From NCBI GenBank assembly GCA_035526825.1, contig DATLBT010000040.1:1-47210 (forward strand): a stretch of DNA of 47,210 nt, in the 5' to 3' direction. Every line of letters starts with the position of its first letter. Position 1 is the stretch's first letter. A program made the translations under genes and the position numbers. Under the pieces are notes generated by a model. That model worked only from the letters and a program-made list of their open reading frames with translations. It was not told where the DNA came from and made no database searches. Of the stretch, positions 46,938 to 47,210 are shown in pieces. Source of the DNA: JACPFV01 sp035526825. Its GTDB lineage: Bacteria; Pseudomonadota; Gammaproteobacteria; Nevskiales; Nevskiaceae.

Positions 46938-47012
46938 AGGGATTAGGGATTAGGGGTTAGGGCTTAGGAAAGGGACGTTTTCACTAATCCCTAATCCTCA
47001 ATCCCTAATCCC
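46938..47012. repeat. AGGGATT heptamer inverted repeat filling the alaS-lysC gap
   Basis: Left part (46938-46967) reads AGGGATTAGGGATTAGGGGT and on; the right part (46983-47012) is its reverse complement, matching at 26 of 30 positions. The repeat begins immediately after the lysC ATG side and ends immediately at the alaS stop, so it is the entire intergenic region. The G runs could form G-quadruplexes on either strand and the mRNA could fold into a long hairpin. Confidence 0.9.
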
Positions 47013-47210
47013 TCAAAGTTTCGCCTCCACCCATGCGTAAACGGACTGAAGGGCGGCCGCGAGATTTTCCGGCTGCGTGCCGCCCGCCTGCGCCATGTCC
47101 GGTCGGCCGCCGCCCTTGCCGCCAACCTGCTGGGCGACGAAATTCACCAGCTCACCGGCCTTCACCTTCTTGGTGAGGTCGTCGGTGACGCCCGCGAGCA
47201 GCGCGACCTT
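47013..47210 (-). CDS. alaS: Alanine--tRNA ligase (C-terminal 65 residues)
   Basis: Charges tRNA-Ala. Only the C-terminal end is in the window; the gene continues past the right edge. The translation shows VNFVAQQVGGKGGGRPDMAQ, the conserved AlaS C-terminal glycine-rich signature, then AGGTQPENLAAALQSVYAWV and a TGA stop at 47013-47015. The stop is adjacent to the heptamer repeat. Identification is firm despite the short fragment. Confidence 0.95.
   Translation of the reverse strand, partial: KVALLAGVTDDLTKKVKAGELVNFVAQQVGGKGGGRPDMAQAGGTQPENLAAALQSVYAWVEAKL

Noticed and set aside
46938..47012. Telomere-like sequence (GGGATTA repeats)
   Set aside because: It is internal, between alaS and lysC in conserved order, and forms an inverted repeat; a dispersed bacterial repeat explains it.

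Overview
The window is 47.2 kb of high-GC, gene-dense chromosomal DNA. It looks betaproteobacterial (Burkholderiales or Nitrosomonadales-like). This rests on gene order: ABC ATPase-permease-ibaG-murA-hisG-hisD; kdsD-kdsC-lptC-lptA-lptB-rpoN-hpf-ptsN-hprK-rapZ followed by EIIA(Man)-HPr-EI; and alaS-lysC-csrA followed by tRNA genes. A bifunctional-type hprK next to rapZ and ptsN is a betaproteobacterial trait. No gap between genes exceeds 300 bases. There is no rRNA, CRISPR array, transposase gene or phage gene.

Layout. 1-4041: membrane pyrophosphatase (partial), a transglutaminase-like protein, PPi-dependent phosphofructokinase and a zinc-lid adenylate kinase. 4051-11128: RNase D, a membrane protein, mpl, pmbA, mgtE, an SRPBCC protein and a BtuF-like binding protein. 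11163-16364 (minus strand): ABC-2 exporter, ibaG, murA, hisG, hisD. 16392-28259 (plus strand): photolyase, then Kdo and lipopolysaccharide-transport genes, a lipoprotein, sigma-54, ribosome hibernation factor and a regulatory phosphotransferase relay. 28256-31977: CDF metal exporter, cardiolipin synthase, Ohr and an isolated mlaF. 32008-37987: an SOS mutagenesis operon lexA-imuA-imuB-dnaE2. 38075-44914: ECF sigma and anti-sigma pair, hydrolase, large hybrid histidine kinase, SDR and a periplasmic protein. 44953-47210: tRNA-Ser(GCT), a small peptide gene, tRNA-Arg(ACG), csrA, lysC and the end of alaS.

Two things stand out. First, the lexA-imuA-imuB-dnaE2 operon carries three unrelated short repeats, each inserted in frame in a different gene: a 26-nt-arm inverted repeat in the LexA linker, a 26-nt dispersed repeat in ImuB, and a G4-tract (quadruplex-type) repeat in DnaE2. 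Its likely operator, an 8-4-8 palindrome, contains the lexA start codons. Second, a 59-codon gene with a good ribosome binding site, lying between the two tRNA genes, encodes a peptide with a double-glycine-type leader and a three-cysteine core. It is a candidate undescribed secreted peptide. A heptamer repeat also fills the alaS-lysC gap and abuts the lysC start codon.

Coordinates were read by eye from the sequence. Family names come from recognised motifs and context, not from database searches.
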